From Sphingomonadaceae bacterium (lineage in GTDB: Bacteria; Pseudomonadota; Alphaproteobacteria; Sphingomonadales; Sphingomonadaceae), in NCBI GenBank assembly GCA_019239915.1, contig JAFAZF010000041.1, positions 1 to 53,932 of the forward strand: a DNA stretch of 53,932 bases, given 5' to 3'. Numbering within the stretch: the stretch's first letter is position 1; every line of letters starts with the position of its first letter. Under the pieces are notes generated by a model, which was not told where the DNA came from, made no database searches, and saw nothing but the letters and a program-made list of their open reading frames with translations. This document shows, piece after piece, positions 42,875-53,295 of this stretch. The translations under genes were made by a program, and so were the position numbers.

Positions 42875-43567
42875 TCACGCGGTGCGCCGAGATCCCGGCT
42901 GCTGATAGAAGATATGGCTGCGGATCTTGGCGACCTTGTCGAGCGATCGGCTCCATGAGGGCGCCACCCAATCGGCATGATAATGCGTCGCCGTGCCGAC
43001 GTCCGCGAACACCGCGCCGCTGAGCGCCTGGCGGGCGCGGGCGCGGGCGGCGTTCCAGCCGGAATGCTCGGGACGCCGCGCAATCGAACCGTCGCAGGTG
43101 AAGCTGAACTGGCAGCCGGTAGCACGGTCAGCCCCGGCATAGACGACGCCGCAGACAGTCTTCGGGAAGCCGGGCGCGCGAACCCGGTTGAGCACCACCT
43201 GCATCACCGCGCGCTGCCCGTCGGCATCGTCGCCGGCCTCGTAGATCGCGGCGGTCGCGAGGCAGTCGGTCGCCTGCAGACGCGCCGCCGGCGTCCCCCG
43301 GAACATGAAAGGCTTGGCGGAAGCGAGTTTGTCGCTCGCGAACGGCATGGCGGCGTTGATCGCGCGCGCCTGGGCGGGTGTCAGCGGCGAGACGGGCGGC
43401 GGCCCGAAGCCAGCGAGCGGCGGCCATAGCCGCTGGCTGACGATCGAGGCGGCGACCGCCAGCATCATCACGAGCAGCGCGGCGCGCTGCGTCCGCGCCA
43501 CCGTGGCGATAGCACGCGCCTGTCGCACATGGCGGCGGCTACGGCGTCGGCGATCGGCGTTGGTCAT
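42875..43567 (-). CDS. SleB-type cell wall hydrolase
   Basis: A 230-residue protein with a basic N-terminus and one membrane anchor (AALLVMMLAVAASIVSQRLW), then a hydrolase_2/SleB domain: CLATAAIYEAGDDADGQRAVMQVVLNRVRAPGFPKTVCGVVYAG, CQFSFTCDG and ATHYHADWVAPSW. These are the family's peptidoglycan-cutting motifs, with the active Glu in YEAG. It is probably periplasmic. It is convergent with the glycine-zipper gene, 6 bp apart. Confidence 0.9.
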   Translation of the reverse strand: MTNADRRRRSRRHVRQARAIATVARTQRAALLVMMLAVAASIVSQRLWPPLAGFGPPPVSPLTPAQARAINAAMPFASDKLASAKPFMFRGTPAARLQATDCLATAAIYEAGDDADGQRAVMQVVLNRVRAPGFPKTVCGVVYAGADRATGCQFSFTCDGSIARRPEHSGWNAARARARQALSGAVFADVGTATHYHADWVAPSWSRSLDKVAKIRSHIFYQQPGSRRTA

Positions 43568-43824
43568 GCTGGGTCATCGGGATCAGGAATAGCGGCAACC
43601 CCTTAGCATTCGGTGGAACGCTGTGGAGCATTGTTCGGTCGCTATGCTGCGACCGGGAGGGCTCGCCGGTCCCTGCACGCTTTGGCCTCCCTCCGCGCGG
43701 ATGTGCCGCGGATGTGGATGTGTGTCATCGTCGGGAAGGGAAGTTTGCCGGTCTCCGTCACCCTGCGGCGATCTCGTGAGGGATGCGATCGCCAAGCCGC
43801 CACGATCGAAGAAGCGCCCGCCCT

Positions 43825-45681
43825 TCAGGCCCGCCCCTCGATGCGGACCAGCAGCGACCCCTCGCTGACCTGACCGCCCTCCTGCGCCCTGAGCTCGGCC
43901 ACCGTGCCGTCGAACGGCGCGAGCAGCGCCTGCTCCATCTTCATGGCTTCCAGCACGACGAGCCGTTGCCCCTTGGTGACGGCATCGCCTTCCGCCACCG
44001 CGACCGCGAGCACACGGCCGGGCATCGGCGCCAGGATCGCACCGTCGCCGGCCGCGCCGGCGCCCGCGCCGTGATCGGCCCGGCAGGGCCCGAATGTCCA
44101 CGCCTCGCCGCCCAAAAACAGCACGTCGCCATGCCGCTCCGCCGCCGGCGCGGCGGCCGTGAGCGCGACCCGGAACGGGCGCTCCGCGACTTCCACCGCG
44201 ACCTCGCGATCGGGATCCGCATTGGCGCGAAAGCCTGCAAGGCAGGTCCAGGGGTCGCGGTCCAGCGAGGGCACGATCGCCGCCGCCGCGGCCTGCAGCA
44301 CGGCGTCCGAGGGCTCGGCGGCAGGCACCAGTGCTTTTGCGTGGCGCGCGATGAAGCCGGTGTCGACGCGCCCGCTCACGAAATCCGGGTGCGCCGCCGT
44401 GCGTGCGAGGAAGACGGCGTTGGTGCGGACCGGCCACACCTGGACGTGCCCTGCCGCAGCGGCGAGCGCGTGCGCCGCTGCGGTGCGGCTCGGCGCGTGG
44501 ACGATCAGCTTGGCGATCATCGGATCGTAGAAGGGCGTTACCTCGCCGCCCTCCTCGACGCCGCTATCGACGCGGATGCCGGCGGGGAAGCGAAGCCGCT
44601 CGAGCGGCCCCGTGGACGGCAGAAAGCCGCTGGTCGGGTTCTCGGCATAGAGGCGGGCCTCGATCGCCCAGCCCGAGATCGTCAGCTCCTCCTGCCGCTT
44701 TGGCAGCGGCTCGCCCGACGCGACCCGCAGCTGCCACTCGACGAGGTCCTGGCCGGTGATCGCCTCGGTCACAGGATGCTCGACCTGGAGGCGGGTGTTC
44801 ATCTCCATGAACCAGATACGGTCGGCGCGCAGGCCGGCGGACGCATCGGCGATGAACTCGATGGTGCCGGCACCGACATAGGCGACCGCCTGCGCCGCCT
44901 TTACCGCGGCGGCGCACACCGCCTCGCGCGTCGCTACGTCCATGCCGGTCGCAGGCGCCTCCTCGATCACCTTCTGGTGGCGGCGCTGGAGCGAGCAATC
45001 GCGCTCGAACAGATGGACGACCTCGCCCCGGCTGTCGCCGAACACCTGCACCTCGATATGGCGCGGGCTAAGGATGTACTTCTCCAGCAGCACGCGATCG
45101 TCGCCGAACGCCGCGGTGGCCTCGCGCCGGCAGCTCGCGAGCGCGTCGGCGAAGTCGTCCGCGTCGTCTACGCGCCGCATACCCTTGCCGCCGCCGCCTG
45201 CCACGGCCTTGATCAGCACGGGATAGCCGATCGCGTCGGCTTCGCGCCGCAGGCAGTCGGTGCTCTGGTCTTTGCCGAGATAGCCTGGCGTCACCGGCAC
45301 ACCGGCGGCGATCATCCGCTCCTTCGCCGCATCCTTCAGTCCCATCGCCCGGATGGCGGCGGGCGGCGCGCCGACCCACACCAGCCCGGCCGCCTGGACC
45401 GCTTCGGCAAATTCCGCATTTTCAGAGAGGAAACCGTAGCCCGGGTGGATCGCCTCGGCGCCGGTCGCGCGCGCCACCTCGATTATCCTATCCTGCCGCA
45501 GATAGCTGTCGCGCGCCGCCGCGCCGCCGATGCACGCCGCCTGGTCCGCCTCGCGCACGAAGGGCATCGCCGCGTCGACATCCGAATGGACGGCGATCGT
45601 GCGCACGCCCAGCCGCCGCGCGGTGCGGATGATCCGCCGCGCGATCTCGCCGCGATTGGCGATGAGCAGGCTCCCGATCAT
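43825..45681 (-). CDS. mccA: Methylcrotonyl-CoA carboxylase, biotin carboxylase/carrier subunit
   Basis: A 618-residue alpha subunit of an acyl-CoA carboxylase. The biotin carboxylase part starts LLIANRGEIARRIIRTARRLG and has the ATP-grasp motif AVAGGGGKGMR, with FMEMNTRLQVEHPVTE. The C-terminal carrier domain has EAMKM with biotinyl Lys at about 581. Its position after ivd and the carboxyltransferase gene supports a role in leucine breakdown, 3-methylcrotonyl-CoA to 3-methylglutaconyl-CoA. Confidence 0.93.
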   Translation of the reverse strand: MIGSLLIANRGEIARRIIRTARRLGVRTIAVHSDVDAAMPFVREADQAACIGGAAARDSYLRQDRIIEVARATGAEAIHPGYGFLSENAEFAEAVQAAGLVWVGAPPAAIRAMGLKDAAKERMIAAGVPVTPGYLGKDQSTDCLRREADAIGYPVLIKAVAGGGGKGMRRVDDADDFADALASCRREATAAFGDDRVLLEKYILSPRHIEVQVFGDSRGEVVHLFERDCSLQRRHQKVIEEAPATGMDVATREAVCAAAVKAAQAVAYVGAGTIEFIADASAGLRADRIWFMEMNTRLQVEHPVTEAITGQDLVEWQLRVASGEPLPKRQEELTISGWAIEARLYAENPTSGFLPSTGPLERLRFPAGIRVDSGVEEGGEVTPFYDPMIAKLIVHAPSRTAAAHALAAAAGHVQVWPVRTNAVFLARTAAHPDFVSGRVDTGFIARHAKALVPAAEPSDAVLQAAAAAIVPSLDRDPWTCLAGFRANADPDREVAVEVAERPFRVALTAAAPAAERHGDVLFLGGEAWTFGPCRADHGAGAGAAGDGAILAPMPGRVLAVAVAEGDAVTKGQRLVVLEAMKMEQALLAPFDGTVAELRAQEGGQVSEGSLLVRIEGRA

Positions 45682-45685
45682 CGCA

Positions 45686-47281
45686 TCACATCCTGAACAG
45701 GCCGAACTGCGCGCGATCGGGAACGGGCGCGTTCAGCGTGGCGGAGAGGGCGAGGCCGAGCACGTCGCGGGTCTGCACCGGATCGATCACACCATCATCC
45801 CACAGGCGCGCGGTGGCGTAGTAGGGATTGCCCTCACCCTCATATTTTTGGCGGATCGGCGCTTTGAAGGCCTCGGCTTCCTCGGGCGTCCACGTGTCGG
45901 CGTCACGGTGAACGGTGGCGAGCACCGAAGCCGCCTGCTCGCCGCCCATCACCGATATGCGGCTGTTCGGCCAAGTGAAGAGAAAGCGCGGCTGATAGGC
46001 GCGCCCGCACATGCCGTAGTTGCCGGCGCCGAAGCTGCCGCCGATCAGCACCGTGATCTTGGGCACGGAGGCGGTCGCCACCGCCGTGACGAGCTTGGCG
46101 CCATGTTTGGCGATGCCCTCCGCCTCATATCTGCCGCCGACCATGAAGCCCGAGATGTTCTGGAGGAACAGCAGGGGCACGCGGCGCTGGCAGGCGAGCT
46201 CGATGAAATGCGCGCCCTTTTGCGCGCTTTCCGAGAAGAGCACGCCATTGTTGGCGAGGATCGCCACCGGCAAGCCCCAGATCCGCGCGAAGCCGCACAC
46301 CAGGGTGGTACCGTAGAGCGCCTTGAACTCGTGCAGCTCGGATCCGTCGACGATGCGCGCGATCACCTCGCGCACATCATAGGGTGCGCGCAGGTCGCTC
46401 GGCACGATGCCGTAGAGTTCCTGCGGATCGAGCGCAGGCGGCCGCGGCTCCGCGATGTCGATGTCGACGGTCTTTGGCCGGTTGAGCGTGGCGACGATAT
46501 CGCGGACGATCAGCAGCGCATGCTCGTCATTCTCGGCGACGTGATCGACGACGCCGGACTTGCGCCCGTGCGTCTCGGCACCACCCAGCTCCTCCGCCGA
46601 GATGACCTCGCCCGTCGCCGCCTTCACCAGCGGCGGCCCGGCGAGGAAGATCGTACCCTGGTTGCGGACGATCACCGTCTCGTCCGACATGGCGGGCACA
46701 TAGGCGCCGCCGGCGGTGCAGCTTCCCATCACGCAGGCGATCTGGGGAATTCCTTCCGCCGACATCTGCGCCTGGTTGTAAAAGATGCGGCCAAAATGAT
46801 CGCGGTCGGGGAACACTTCGGCCTGGTGCGGCAGGTTGGCGCCGCCGGAATCGACCAGGTAGATGGAGGGCAGCCGATTCTCGCGCGCGATCTCCTGCGC
46901 GCGCAGGTGCTTTTTCACCGTCATCGGGAAATAGGCGCCGCCCTTCACCGTGGGATCGTTGGCGACGATCATGCACTCGCGCCCGGCGACCCGGCCGATG
47001 CCACCGATGAGGCCCGCGCCCGGCGCCTCGTCCCCGTAGAGCCCGTTGGCGGCGAGCTGACCGATCTCGAGGAAGGGCGAGAGCGGATCGAGCAGGCGGC
47101 GGACGCGGTCACGCGGCAGCAGCTTGCCGCGCGCGACATGGCGCTCGCGATGCGCGGACGATCCGCCGAGAGCCGCGGCGGCCACCTTCCGCCGCAGCGC
47201 CTCGGCCAGCGAACGGTTGTGCGCGGCGTTGGCGGCGAAGCCCTCCGACGCGAGGTCGACGAGGGTGGAGAGGCGCGTCAT
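45686..47281 (-). CDS. mccB: Methylcrotonyl-CoA carboxylase, carboxyltransferase subunit
   Basis: A 531-residue beta subunit of the carboxylase. Motifs are [72 protein letters not shown] and [19 protein letters not shown], which are close to MCC beta. The ATG at 47281 overlaps the ivd stop (ATGA) and it runs 4 bp from mccA, so the three genes form an operon. Confidence 0.94.
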   Translation of the reverse strand: MTRLSTLVDLASEGFAANAAHNRSLAEALRRKVAAAALGGSSAHRERHVARGKLLPRDRVRRLLDPLSPFLEIGQLAANGLYGDEAPGAGLIGGIGRVAGRECMIVANDPTVKGGAYFPMTVKKHLRAQEIARENRLPSIYLVDSGGANLPHQAEVFPDRDHFGRIFYNQAQMSAEGIPQIACVMGSCTAGGAYVPAMSDETVIVRNQGTIFLAGPPLVKAATGEVISAEELGGAETHGRKSGVVDHVAENDEHALLIVRDIVATLNRPKTVDIDIAEPRPPALDPQELYGIVPSDLRAPYDVREVIARIVDGSELHEFKALYGTTLVCGFARIWGLPVAILANNGVLFSESAQKGAHFIELACQRRVPLLFLQNISGFMVGGRYEAEGIAKHGAKLVTAVATASVPKITVLIGGSFGAGNYGMCGRAYQPRFLFTWPNSRISVMGGEQAASVLATVHRDADTWTPEEAEAFKAPIRQKYEGEGNPYYATARLWDDGVIDPVQTRDVLGLALSATLNAPVPDRAQFGLFRM

Positions 47282-48456
47282 TGGGCCTTCGGCGCGTCGG
47301 GGCCGATCAACTCGCGTCCGATCAGCATGCGCCGGACCTCGTTGGTGCCTGCGCCGATGTCGAGCAGCTTGGCATCGCGCCAGTAACGCTCGACCGGCCA
47401 ATCCTTCGTATATCCCGCGCCGCCCAGCGCCTGGACTGCCTGCTCGGCGACCTTCACCGCGCTTTCGGATGCGTAGAGGATCGCGCCTGCCGCATCGTGC
47501 CGCGTCGTCTGCCCGGCATCGCAGGCCCGCGCCACCGCATAGACGTAGGCGCGTGCCGAACTGAGCGCGACGACCATGTCCGCGACCTTGGCCTGCATGA
47601 GCTGGAAGCCACCGATCGCGGTGCCGAACTGCCGCCGCTCGCGGACATAAGGCAGCACCGTATCGAGACAGGCCTGCATGATGCCCAGCTGGATGCCGGA
47701 GAGCACCACGCGTTCATAATCCAGGCCGGACATCAGCACCTTTACGCCGCCGTCGAGCGGACCCATCACCTGCGCATCGGCTACGAAGCAGTCGTCGAAC
47801 ACCAGCTCGGCCGTGGGCGAGCCGCGCATGCCGACTTTCTCGATCTTCTGCCCGATCGAGAAGCCGGCGAAGTCCTTCTCGATCAGGAAGGCGGTGATGC
47901 CCTTGGAGCCCGCGCCCGGCGTGGTCTTGGCATAGACGACCAGCGTATCGGCTTGAGGCGCGTTGGTGATCCAGAACTTGGTGCCGCTGAGGCGGAAGCC
48001 GCCGTCCACCTTGTCGGCCCGCAGCTTCATCGAGACGACGTCGGATCCGGCACCCGCCTCGGACATGGCGAGCGAGCCGACATGCTCGCCCGAGACGAGC
48101 TTGGGGAGATATCTGGCCTTCTGCGCGGAATTGCCCCAGCGGCGGATCTGGTTGATGCAGAGGTTCGAATGCGCGCCGTAGGAGAGGCCGACCGAGGCGG
48201 AGGCGCGGCTCACCTCCTCGCAGGCGACGACGTGCTCGAGATAGCCGAGGCCGAGCCCACCGAACGCCTCTTCCACGGTGATGCCGTGCAGGCCGAGCGC
48301 TCCGATCGCGGGCCACAGCTCGCGCGGGAAGCTGTCCTCCGCGTCGATGCGCGCCGCGATCGGCGCGATGCGCTCGGCGGCGAAGCGACGGGTGGTGTCG
48401 CGGATCGTGTCCGCCATTTCGCCCAAGGCGAAATCGAGGTCGGCCATTGAGGGCAT
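47278..48456 (-). CDS. ivd: Isovaleryl-CoA dehydrogenase
   Basis: FAD flavoenzyme of 392 residues that oxidises isovaleryl-CoA to 3-methylcrotonyl-CoA in leucine catabolism. Motifs are [61 protein letters not shown] and the C-terminal [17 protein letters not shown]. The base Glu and the order with mccB-mccA support the IVD assignment over other acyl-CoA dehydrogenases. Start 48456 or 48447. Confidence 0.94.
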   Translation of the reverse strand: MPSMADLDFALGEMADTIRDTTRRFAAERIAPIAARIDAEDSFPRELWPAIGALGLHGITVEEAFGGLGLGYLEHVVACEEVSRASASVGLSYGAHSNLCINQIRRWGNSAQKARYLPKLVSGEHVGSLAMSEAGAGSDVVSMKLRADKVDGGFRLSGTKFWITNAPQADTLVVYAKTTPGAGSKGITAFLIEKDFAGFSIGQKIEKVGMRGSPTAELVFDDCFVADAQVMGPLDGGVKVLMSGLDYERVVLSGIQLGIMQACLDTVLPYVRERRQFGTAIGGFQLMQAKVADMVVALSSARAYVYAVARACDAGQTTRHDAAGAILYASESAVKVAEQAVQALGGAGYTKDWPVERYWRDAKLLDIGAGTNEVRRMLIGRELIGPDAPKAQ

Positions 48457-48492
48457 CCTCCTACCTATCGCGGCCGGTTATCTTATCGGTCA

Positions 48493-50985
48493 TCAAATCG
48501 TTCTCAAACCCTCGGCGGGCCGAACGGCAAGCGTCGAAACGGCAGCGATCAGCGCGATCGCCACGGTGACAAGCGCGGCGATGCCGAGTGTCGCCGCCAC
48601 CATGCCGATCGCCGGCGTCCATGCGATCGCGAACAGATGCGTGACGACGTACCAGCCGCTCGCAGAACCGACGGTCGCCGCGACCGCGCACAATATCCCC
48701 GCCAGCAGCAGATACTCCAGCAGCTGAACAAGGAGGAGCTGTCGTCGATCGGCGCCGAGCAGCTTGAGGACGACGTTGTCGTAGCGACGCGCCTCCCCGG
48801 AGGCGATGACCGCGCCGATCAGCACGACGAGCCCGGCCAGGATCGTCACTGCCGCGGCCGCGCGCACGGCGATCGCGACGCGGCCGAGTATGTCGCCGAT
48901 CTGGCCGATAAGATCTCCGGTGTCGACCAGCGTCACCGAGGGCAACGCTGCGGCGACGGCGCCGATGATCGCGCCGTCGCGGTCGGGCGGCGCATAGACG
49001 GTCGCGAGCACGCCGTGCGGCGCCTCCTCGATATATCCGGGCGAGAAGACGAGGGCGAAGTTGAGCCCCAGCCCGCCCCAGTCCACCTTGCGCAGCGCGG
49101 CGATGCGCGCGGGAATCTCGACGCCCAGCACCGCGACCGTGATCATGTCGCCGACCTTGAGGCCGAGGGCGCGCGCCGCGTCCTGCTCGAGCGAGACCAG
49201 TGGCGGGCCGCGATAGCCCGGTGCCCACCAACGGCCCGCCGTGACGCGATTGCGCGCCGGAACCGCCCCGGACCAGGTGATGGTGCGGTCGCCGCGCAGC
49301 AGCCAAGAGTCCGGCGGTTTCCTCATGTCGGCGATCCGCGCTCCGTCGAGCGCGACGATCGCACCGCGAAGGGACGGTGCGGTTTCGATCCGGGCGCTCG
49401 GCGCTGCGTGGACCACGGCGTTCCGAAAGATGGCCAGATCCTCCTGCTGGAGATCGATCGCGAAGAAGCGTGGCGCCTTCGCCGGCGCAGCCTCGCGAAG
49501 CTCGCCCGTCAGGCTGGCGTCGATCGTCGCCAGCGCGACGAAGAGGGAGAAGCTGAGCCCCAGCGCGACGACCAGCCGGTCGGTCTGTGCGCCGGGACGG
49601 TGGAGATTGGCGAGCGCGAGCCGCAGCAGCGGGCGCCGCGGACGCGGCAGCCGGGCGAGCGTCCAGCGCAGCGCCAAGCCCAGTGACCACAGCCCGAAAA
49701 GCAAGGCCATGGTGGCGGCTACGAAGCCGGCGGCGACGGTCCGGTCGCCCGCCGTCAGGATCGTCAGCGCGATCAACAGAGCAAGGAGCGTCGTCATCCC
49801 TGCGATCGTCGGGGTCCTTGGCCGCGCACGGGTAAGCCCAAGATCGCGAAGCAACGACGCCGCCGGTATCGACCTGGCGCGCATCAAGGCAGGCAGGGCG
49901 AACATCAAGCCGACGATCAGGCTGAGCGACGCCGCCACGCCGAGCGGTCGCGGATAGAGCGCCAGCGAGGGCATCAGCGGCAACGCCTTCCCGGCGAACC
50001 GGGCGACGATCGCCGGCACCGATGCGCCGAGCGCCAGCCCGCTCACCACGCCGGCACCGCCGACGATGCCGAGCTCGATCAGGAACAGCGCCGTGATCGT
50101 CCCCGAGCGCGCGCCGAGCACCTTGAGCGTCGCGATCATCCTGCTCTTGGCGCCGAGATAGACGCCGACACCGCTGCCGATGCCGACGGCCGCGATCGTC
50201 GAAGCGGCGAGACCGATGAGCAGCAGGAACTGACCGAGTTGACCGATGCTGCGGCGCAGGCTCTCGGCGGCCACGGCAGGCGTTCGCGCCGTCCAGCCCC
50301 CACTCGGAAACCGCTGAACGAGATGGTGGCCGAGCGACGCTGCTTCGCTACTCGGCGGCAGCAGGATGCGGTAGCTGCTCTCGTACAGACTGCCGGGCTG
50401 GATCGTCTGCGTCGCATCGAGGGCGGTCATGTCGACGATCGCGGTCGGACCGAAGCTGAAGCCCTGACCGAGCGCGCCGGGCTCCTGTGCGATCAGCCCG
50501 ATGACACGCAACTGCGCCGCTCCGATCCTGATCGTCCCGCCGACGTGGACGCCCAGCCGCTCGGCAAGCGCCGGGGCGATCGCCGCTTCCAAGCCGTGCG
50601 GTCGCGAGGCGATCGCTCCACGGACTAGCCGTAGTCGGCCGATCAGCGGCCACGCGGCGTCGACGGCCTTGAGCGTCACGAGAGTCGGCGTGGCGCCGCC
50701 CACGGCAGCGGCCATGCTGCGCGTCGAGACGAGCTCCGATACGCGGCCGAGCGCGGCGAAGGCATCGGCTTCCTCGACCGTCGCGCGGCGCTGCGAGACG
50801 CGCATCTCGAGATCGCCGCCGAGCATATCGCGGCTCTGGCCATCGATCGCCGCCAGGATGCTCGCCGACAGGCTGCCGATTCCGGCGAGCGCGGCCGTGC
50901 CGACGAAAAGGCAGATGGCAAGCAGCCAGAGACCGCGACCGCCCGCGCGCAAATCGCGCAACGCCAGTCGCCAAGCTTGGCTCAT
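48493..50985 (-). CDS. ABC transporter permease, FtsX-like (YbbP type)
   Basis: An 830-residue membrane protein with an N-terminal membrane segment, a large periplasmic domain, four central helices (LLLIGLAASTIAAVGIGSGVGVYLG), a second large soluble domain and four C-terminal helices. This is the double FtsX layout of YbbP. Such permeases act in lipid or lipoprotein extraction rather than import. The ATG at 50985 overlaps the ATPase stop, so the two form a pair. Confidence 0.92.
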   Translation of the reverse strand: MSQAWRLALRDLRAGGRGLWLLAICLFVGTAALAGIGSLSASILAAIDGQSRDMLGGDLEMRVSQRRATVEEADAFAALGRVSELVSTRSMAAAVGGATPTLVTLKAVDAAWPLIGRLRLVRGAIASRPHGLEAAIAPALAERLGVHVGGTIRIGAAQLRVIGLIAQEPGALGQGFSFGPTAIVDMTALDATQTIQPGSLYESSYRILLPPSSEAASLGHHLVQRFPSGGWTARTPAVAAESLRRSIGQLGQFLLLIGLAASTIAAVGIGSGVGVYLGAKSRMIATLKVLGARSGTITALFLIELGIVGGAGVVSGLALGASVPAIVARFAGKALPLMPSLALYPRPLGVAASLSLIVGLMFALPALMRARSIPAASLLRDLGLTRARPRTPTIAGMTTLLALLIALTILTAGDRTVAAGFVAATMALLFGLWSLGLALRWTLARLPRPRRPLLRLALANLHRPGAQTDRLVVALGLSFSLFVALATIDASLTGELREAAPAKAPRFFAIDLQQEDLAIFRNAVVHAAPSARIETAPSLRGAIVALDGARIADMRKPPDSWLLRGDRTITWSGAVPARNRVTAGRWWAPGYRGPPLVSLEQDAARALGLKVGDMITVAVLGVEIPARIAALRKVDWGGLGLNFALVFSPGYIEEAPHGVLATVYAPPDRDGAIIGAVAAALPSVTLVDTGDLIGQIGDILGRVAIAVRAAAAVTILAGLVVLIGAVIASGEARRYDNVVLKLLGADRRQLLLVQLLEYLLLAGILCAVAATVGSASGWYVVTHLFAIAWTPAIGMVAATLGIAALVTVAIALIAAVSTLAVRPAEGLRTI

Positions 50986-51656
50986 GCGATCCGTCGGTCG
51001 GCTACGATCCGCCCGTCGTTGAGTTCGATCACGCGACTGCAACGATCGGCGAGCGTCACATCATGCGTGATGACGAGCAAGGTAGCTCCCGTTGCGGCAT
51101 GGCGGTCGAAGAGGAGGTCCGCGATCGCCGCGCCGGTGACGCGATCGAGATTGCCGGTCGGTTCGTCGGCGAAGAGCAGGGCAGGGCGAGGTGCGAGTGC
51201 CCGGGCGATCGCGACCCGCTGCTGCTCGCCGCCGGAAAGCTGCGAAGGGTAGTGGCGCAGCCGTCGACCGAGACCGACGGCGGCAAGCTCCTCCTCGGCC
51301 CGGGCGAAGGCGTCGACCGCGCCCGCGAGCTCGAGCGGCACCGCGACGTTTTCGAGCGCGGTCATCGTCGGCAACAGGTGAAAGGCCTGGAGGACGATGC
51401 CGATGCGTCCGCGGCGTGCAACCGCAAGCGCGTCCTCGTCGAGCTGATCGAAGGCGAGGCCGGCGACGCGGATCGTGCCGCCGGTCGGCCGCTCCAGCCC
51501 GGCGAGCACGGCCATCAGCGAAGACTTGCCCGAACCCGAAGGCCCGAGCAATGCTACCCTCTCACCGGGCGAGACATCGAGATCGATGTCGTGGAGAATG
51601 TCGACGCGTGCGGGCGGGCGACCGAGCGCGAGGCTTACGCGCCGCGCCTCGATCAT
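50982..51656 (-). CDS. ABC transporter ATP-binding protein (YbbA/LolD type)
   Basis: A 224-residue ATPase with Walker A GPSGSGKSS, Q-loop VLQAFHLLPTMTALENV, signature LSGGEQQRVAIARAL, Walker B LLFADEPTGNLD and H-loop VITHD. It pairs with the FtsX-like permease that follows. It lies divergent from the TesA-like esterase gene, the same neighbourhood as ybbA-ybbP-tesA in many proteobacteria. Confidence 0.94.
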   Translation of the reverse strand: MIEARRVSLALGRPPARVDILHDIDLDVSPGERVALLGPSGSGKSSLMAVLAGLERPTGGTIRVAGLAFDQLDEDALAVARRGRIGIVLQAFHLLPTMTALENVAVPLELAGAVDAFARAEEELAAVGLGRRLRHYPSQLSGGEQQRVAIARALAPRPALLFADEPTGNLDRVTGAAIADLLFDRHAATGATLLVITHDVTLADRCSRVIELNDGRIVADRRIA

Positions 51657-51694
51657 GCTGCTATCGAGGGGCTGGGATGGCGACGGGAGCGGGG

Positions 51695-52342
51695 ATGGCA
51701 CGGCAGCGTCGATACGGGGCGGTGCGCCAGCTTGTCCACTTTCTCCTCGCGCTTTGCCTTGCGAGCCCGGGTCTCGCGGCGCGACCCGCGCCGCTGATCT
51801 GGGCGTTCGGCGACAGCCTGACCGCGGGCTATGGGCTGCCGCCCGCGCAGGGGTTCACCACGCAACTCCAAGCGGCGCTGCGACAGGCTGGCGTCGCGGC
51901 GACCGTGCGCAACGGCGGAATTTCGGGCGACACCGCGGCTCAGGCGCGGGCGCGACTGCTCTGGGGTCTGCGCGGACTCGGTGCCGCGCCCGATCTCGTG
52001 ATCGTCGAACTCGGCGCCAACGACATGCTGCGCGGCCTGCCGCCCGAGGCGGCGGCAGCCAATCTCGATGCCATCGTCGCCGAGCTCAAGCGACGGCGCA
52101 TCCCGACGCTGATCGCGGGGATGAAGGCCGCTCCCAATCTCGGCAGCGCCTACCGCCGGTCGTTCGACGCGATCTACCCCCGCCTTTCACATACCTACGG
52201 CGTGCGCCTCTATCCGTTCTTTCTGCAAGGTGTCGCCGGACGCCGCGCGTTGCTTCAGGCGGACGGACTGCACCCCAGCGCCGCTGGCGTCACAATCATC
52301 GTCCGCTCCATCCTGCCGAGCGTCCTTTCGTCCCTGCGCTAG
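51695..52342 (+). CDS. tesA: TesA-like SGNH esterase/lysophospholipase
   Basis: An exported SGNH hydrolase of 215 residues: signal peptide to about 30, then block I WAFGDSLTAGYGLP (Ser), block II NGGISGDTAAQ, block III LGANDMLRG and block V ADGLHPSAAG (Asp, His). The family hydrolyses acyl-thioesters, esters and lysophospholipids in the periplasm. ATG 51695 has GGGAG 5 bp upstream; ATG 51677 is the alternative. Adjacent to the divergent ABC pair. Confidence 0.93.
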   Translation: MARQRRYGAVRQLVHFLLALCLASPGLAARPAPLIWAFGDSLTAGYGLPPAQGFTTQLQAALRQAGVAATVRNGGISGDTAAQARARLLWGLRGLGAAPDLVIVELGANDMLRGLPPEAAAANLDAIVAELKRRRIPTLIAGMKAAPNLGSAYRRSFDAIYPRLSHTYGVRLYPFFLQGVAGRRALLQADGLHPSAAGVTIIVRSILPSVLSSLR

Positions 52343-52345
52343 ATG

Positions 52346-52652
52346 TCTGAGGGAGGCGGAGAAGCTGCTCGGCGTCATCGAGGCGGAGCAGACCGAGCAG
52401 GGCCGCACGGTCAGGAACGACCGGCTGATCGCCCGCACGGCGCTGTCGATCAACTATAGCGCGGCCGAGAGCGTCGCTGATCTCGGAGCATCGTTCGTCG
52501 ACCATCTCGGCCGCTTCTTCGTCAACTTCAACGAACTCAAGGGCAAGACCTTCAAGGTAATCGGGGTCGGTGACGCAGACCGGGCCGTCACGCTGCTGAG
52601 GAAGGCGATGACGAGCGTCCGGGGGGCCCAATCCGACGAGGGAGGCGAGTGA
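52346..52652 (+). pseudogene. C-terminal remnant of an inorganic pyrophosphatase
   Basis: An open stretch reads REAEKLLGVIEAEQTEQG, VRNDRLIART, DHLGRFFVNFNELKGKTF and KVIGVGDADRAVTLLRK. This matches the C-terminal third of a soluble type I inorganic pyrophosphatase variant (IGVIEAEQTEDG...RNDRLIAV...FFVNYxxLxGKxF). The N-terminal metal and diphosphate motifs (KYE, DxDPxD) are absent; the sequence upstream is the esterase gene and its stop. So a truncated relic is more likely than an active gene, although an expressed small protein starting near 52343 (ATG) in another frame was not supported. Confidence 0.6.
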
Positions 52653-52831
52653 TGGCGGAGAAGAAGGGCTGCGGCAGCGAGACCGGGAAGAGGCTAACGC
52701 GGGAGGGCTTTACGCTGGTGGATCGGCATCACTCGTCTGGCAGCAGCCTGAGGCAGGAGATGCGGATCCTGTTCCGGGTGGCACGGGCGAAATTTGACGC
52801 AGAGGTCCCGGAGCGCGGCTCGATATGCTAA
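52652..52831 (+). CDS. Small hypothetical protein (about 59 residues)
   Basis: A short frame whose ATG overlaps the stop of the pyrophosphatase remnant (TGATG). It begins MAEKKGCGSETGKRLTREGFTLVDRHHSSG and is basic and polar, with no membrane segment. I do not recognise it. Its stop overlaps the next start. Coding status is moderate. Confidence 0.4.
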   Translation: MAEKKGCGSETGKRLTREGFTLVDRHHSSGSSLRQEMRILFRVARAKFDAEVPERGSIC

Positions 52832-53121
52832 GTGCCCACATGGCGGGAATCGAGGAATACCGCGCGCTCGCTGCAGCCGATCGTGCTGCCGCCGAACAGG
52901 CGAGCCTCCCGCGCCGGCGGGCGCTGCTCGAGGCAAGTGCTGAGCGCTGGGAAGGTATTGCGCGCGCTGCGGCCGATCGGGCCCTACGTGCGGCGACATA
53001 CGAGATCGATCAGGAAGCCGCGCGTGCTGAACGCGAGAGTAAGGGGATCCTTGGGCAGGCAGGCACGCGCAGAAGCCGAAAGCGGCCTTCAGGACAAGCT
53101 GTAGCGCGTCGCTCATCATGA
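52825..53121 (+). CDS. Small Ala/Arg-rich helical hypothetical protein
   Basis: A 98-residue predicted helical protein, with MLSAHMAGIEEYRALAAADRAAAEQASLPRRRALLEASAERWEGIARAAADR giving a strong alternating Ala/Arg/Glu pattern. Similar short EYR...AAARW proteins are frequent in sphingomonads (recalled), without known function. An alternative start is the second Met at 52840. Confidence 0.55.
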   Translation: MLSAHMAGIEEYRALAAADRAAAEQASLPRRRALLEASAERWEGIARAAADRALRAATYEIDQEAARAERESKGILGQAGTRRSRKRPSGQAVARRSS

Positions 53122-53295
53122 CCGCTGAGTCGTTTACCAGATGCTATCCATCGTTTGCTAACGGGTTCTCGCGGCCATTGTCGCGACCGGCACCTCGACA
53201 ACTTGCTCCCTCCGGGGTGCCGGTCAACCAAGTGGTTGCCAAATTCCGCGTCTGGTCGCATCTCCGTCAGAACATTTGTGATTGTCGGGACGCCC

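Noticed and set aside
43825-48456. A functional link between the leucine catabolic operon ivd-mccBA and the Leu-loading NRPS.
   Set aside because: They are more than 20 kb apart with many unrelated genes between, and leucine breakdown genes are common in this group.
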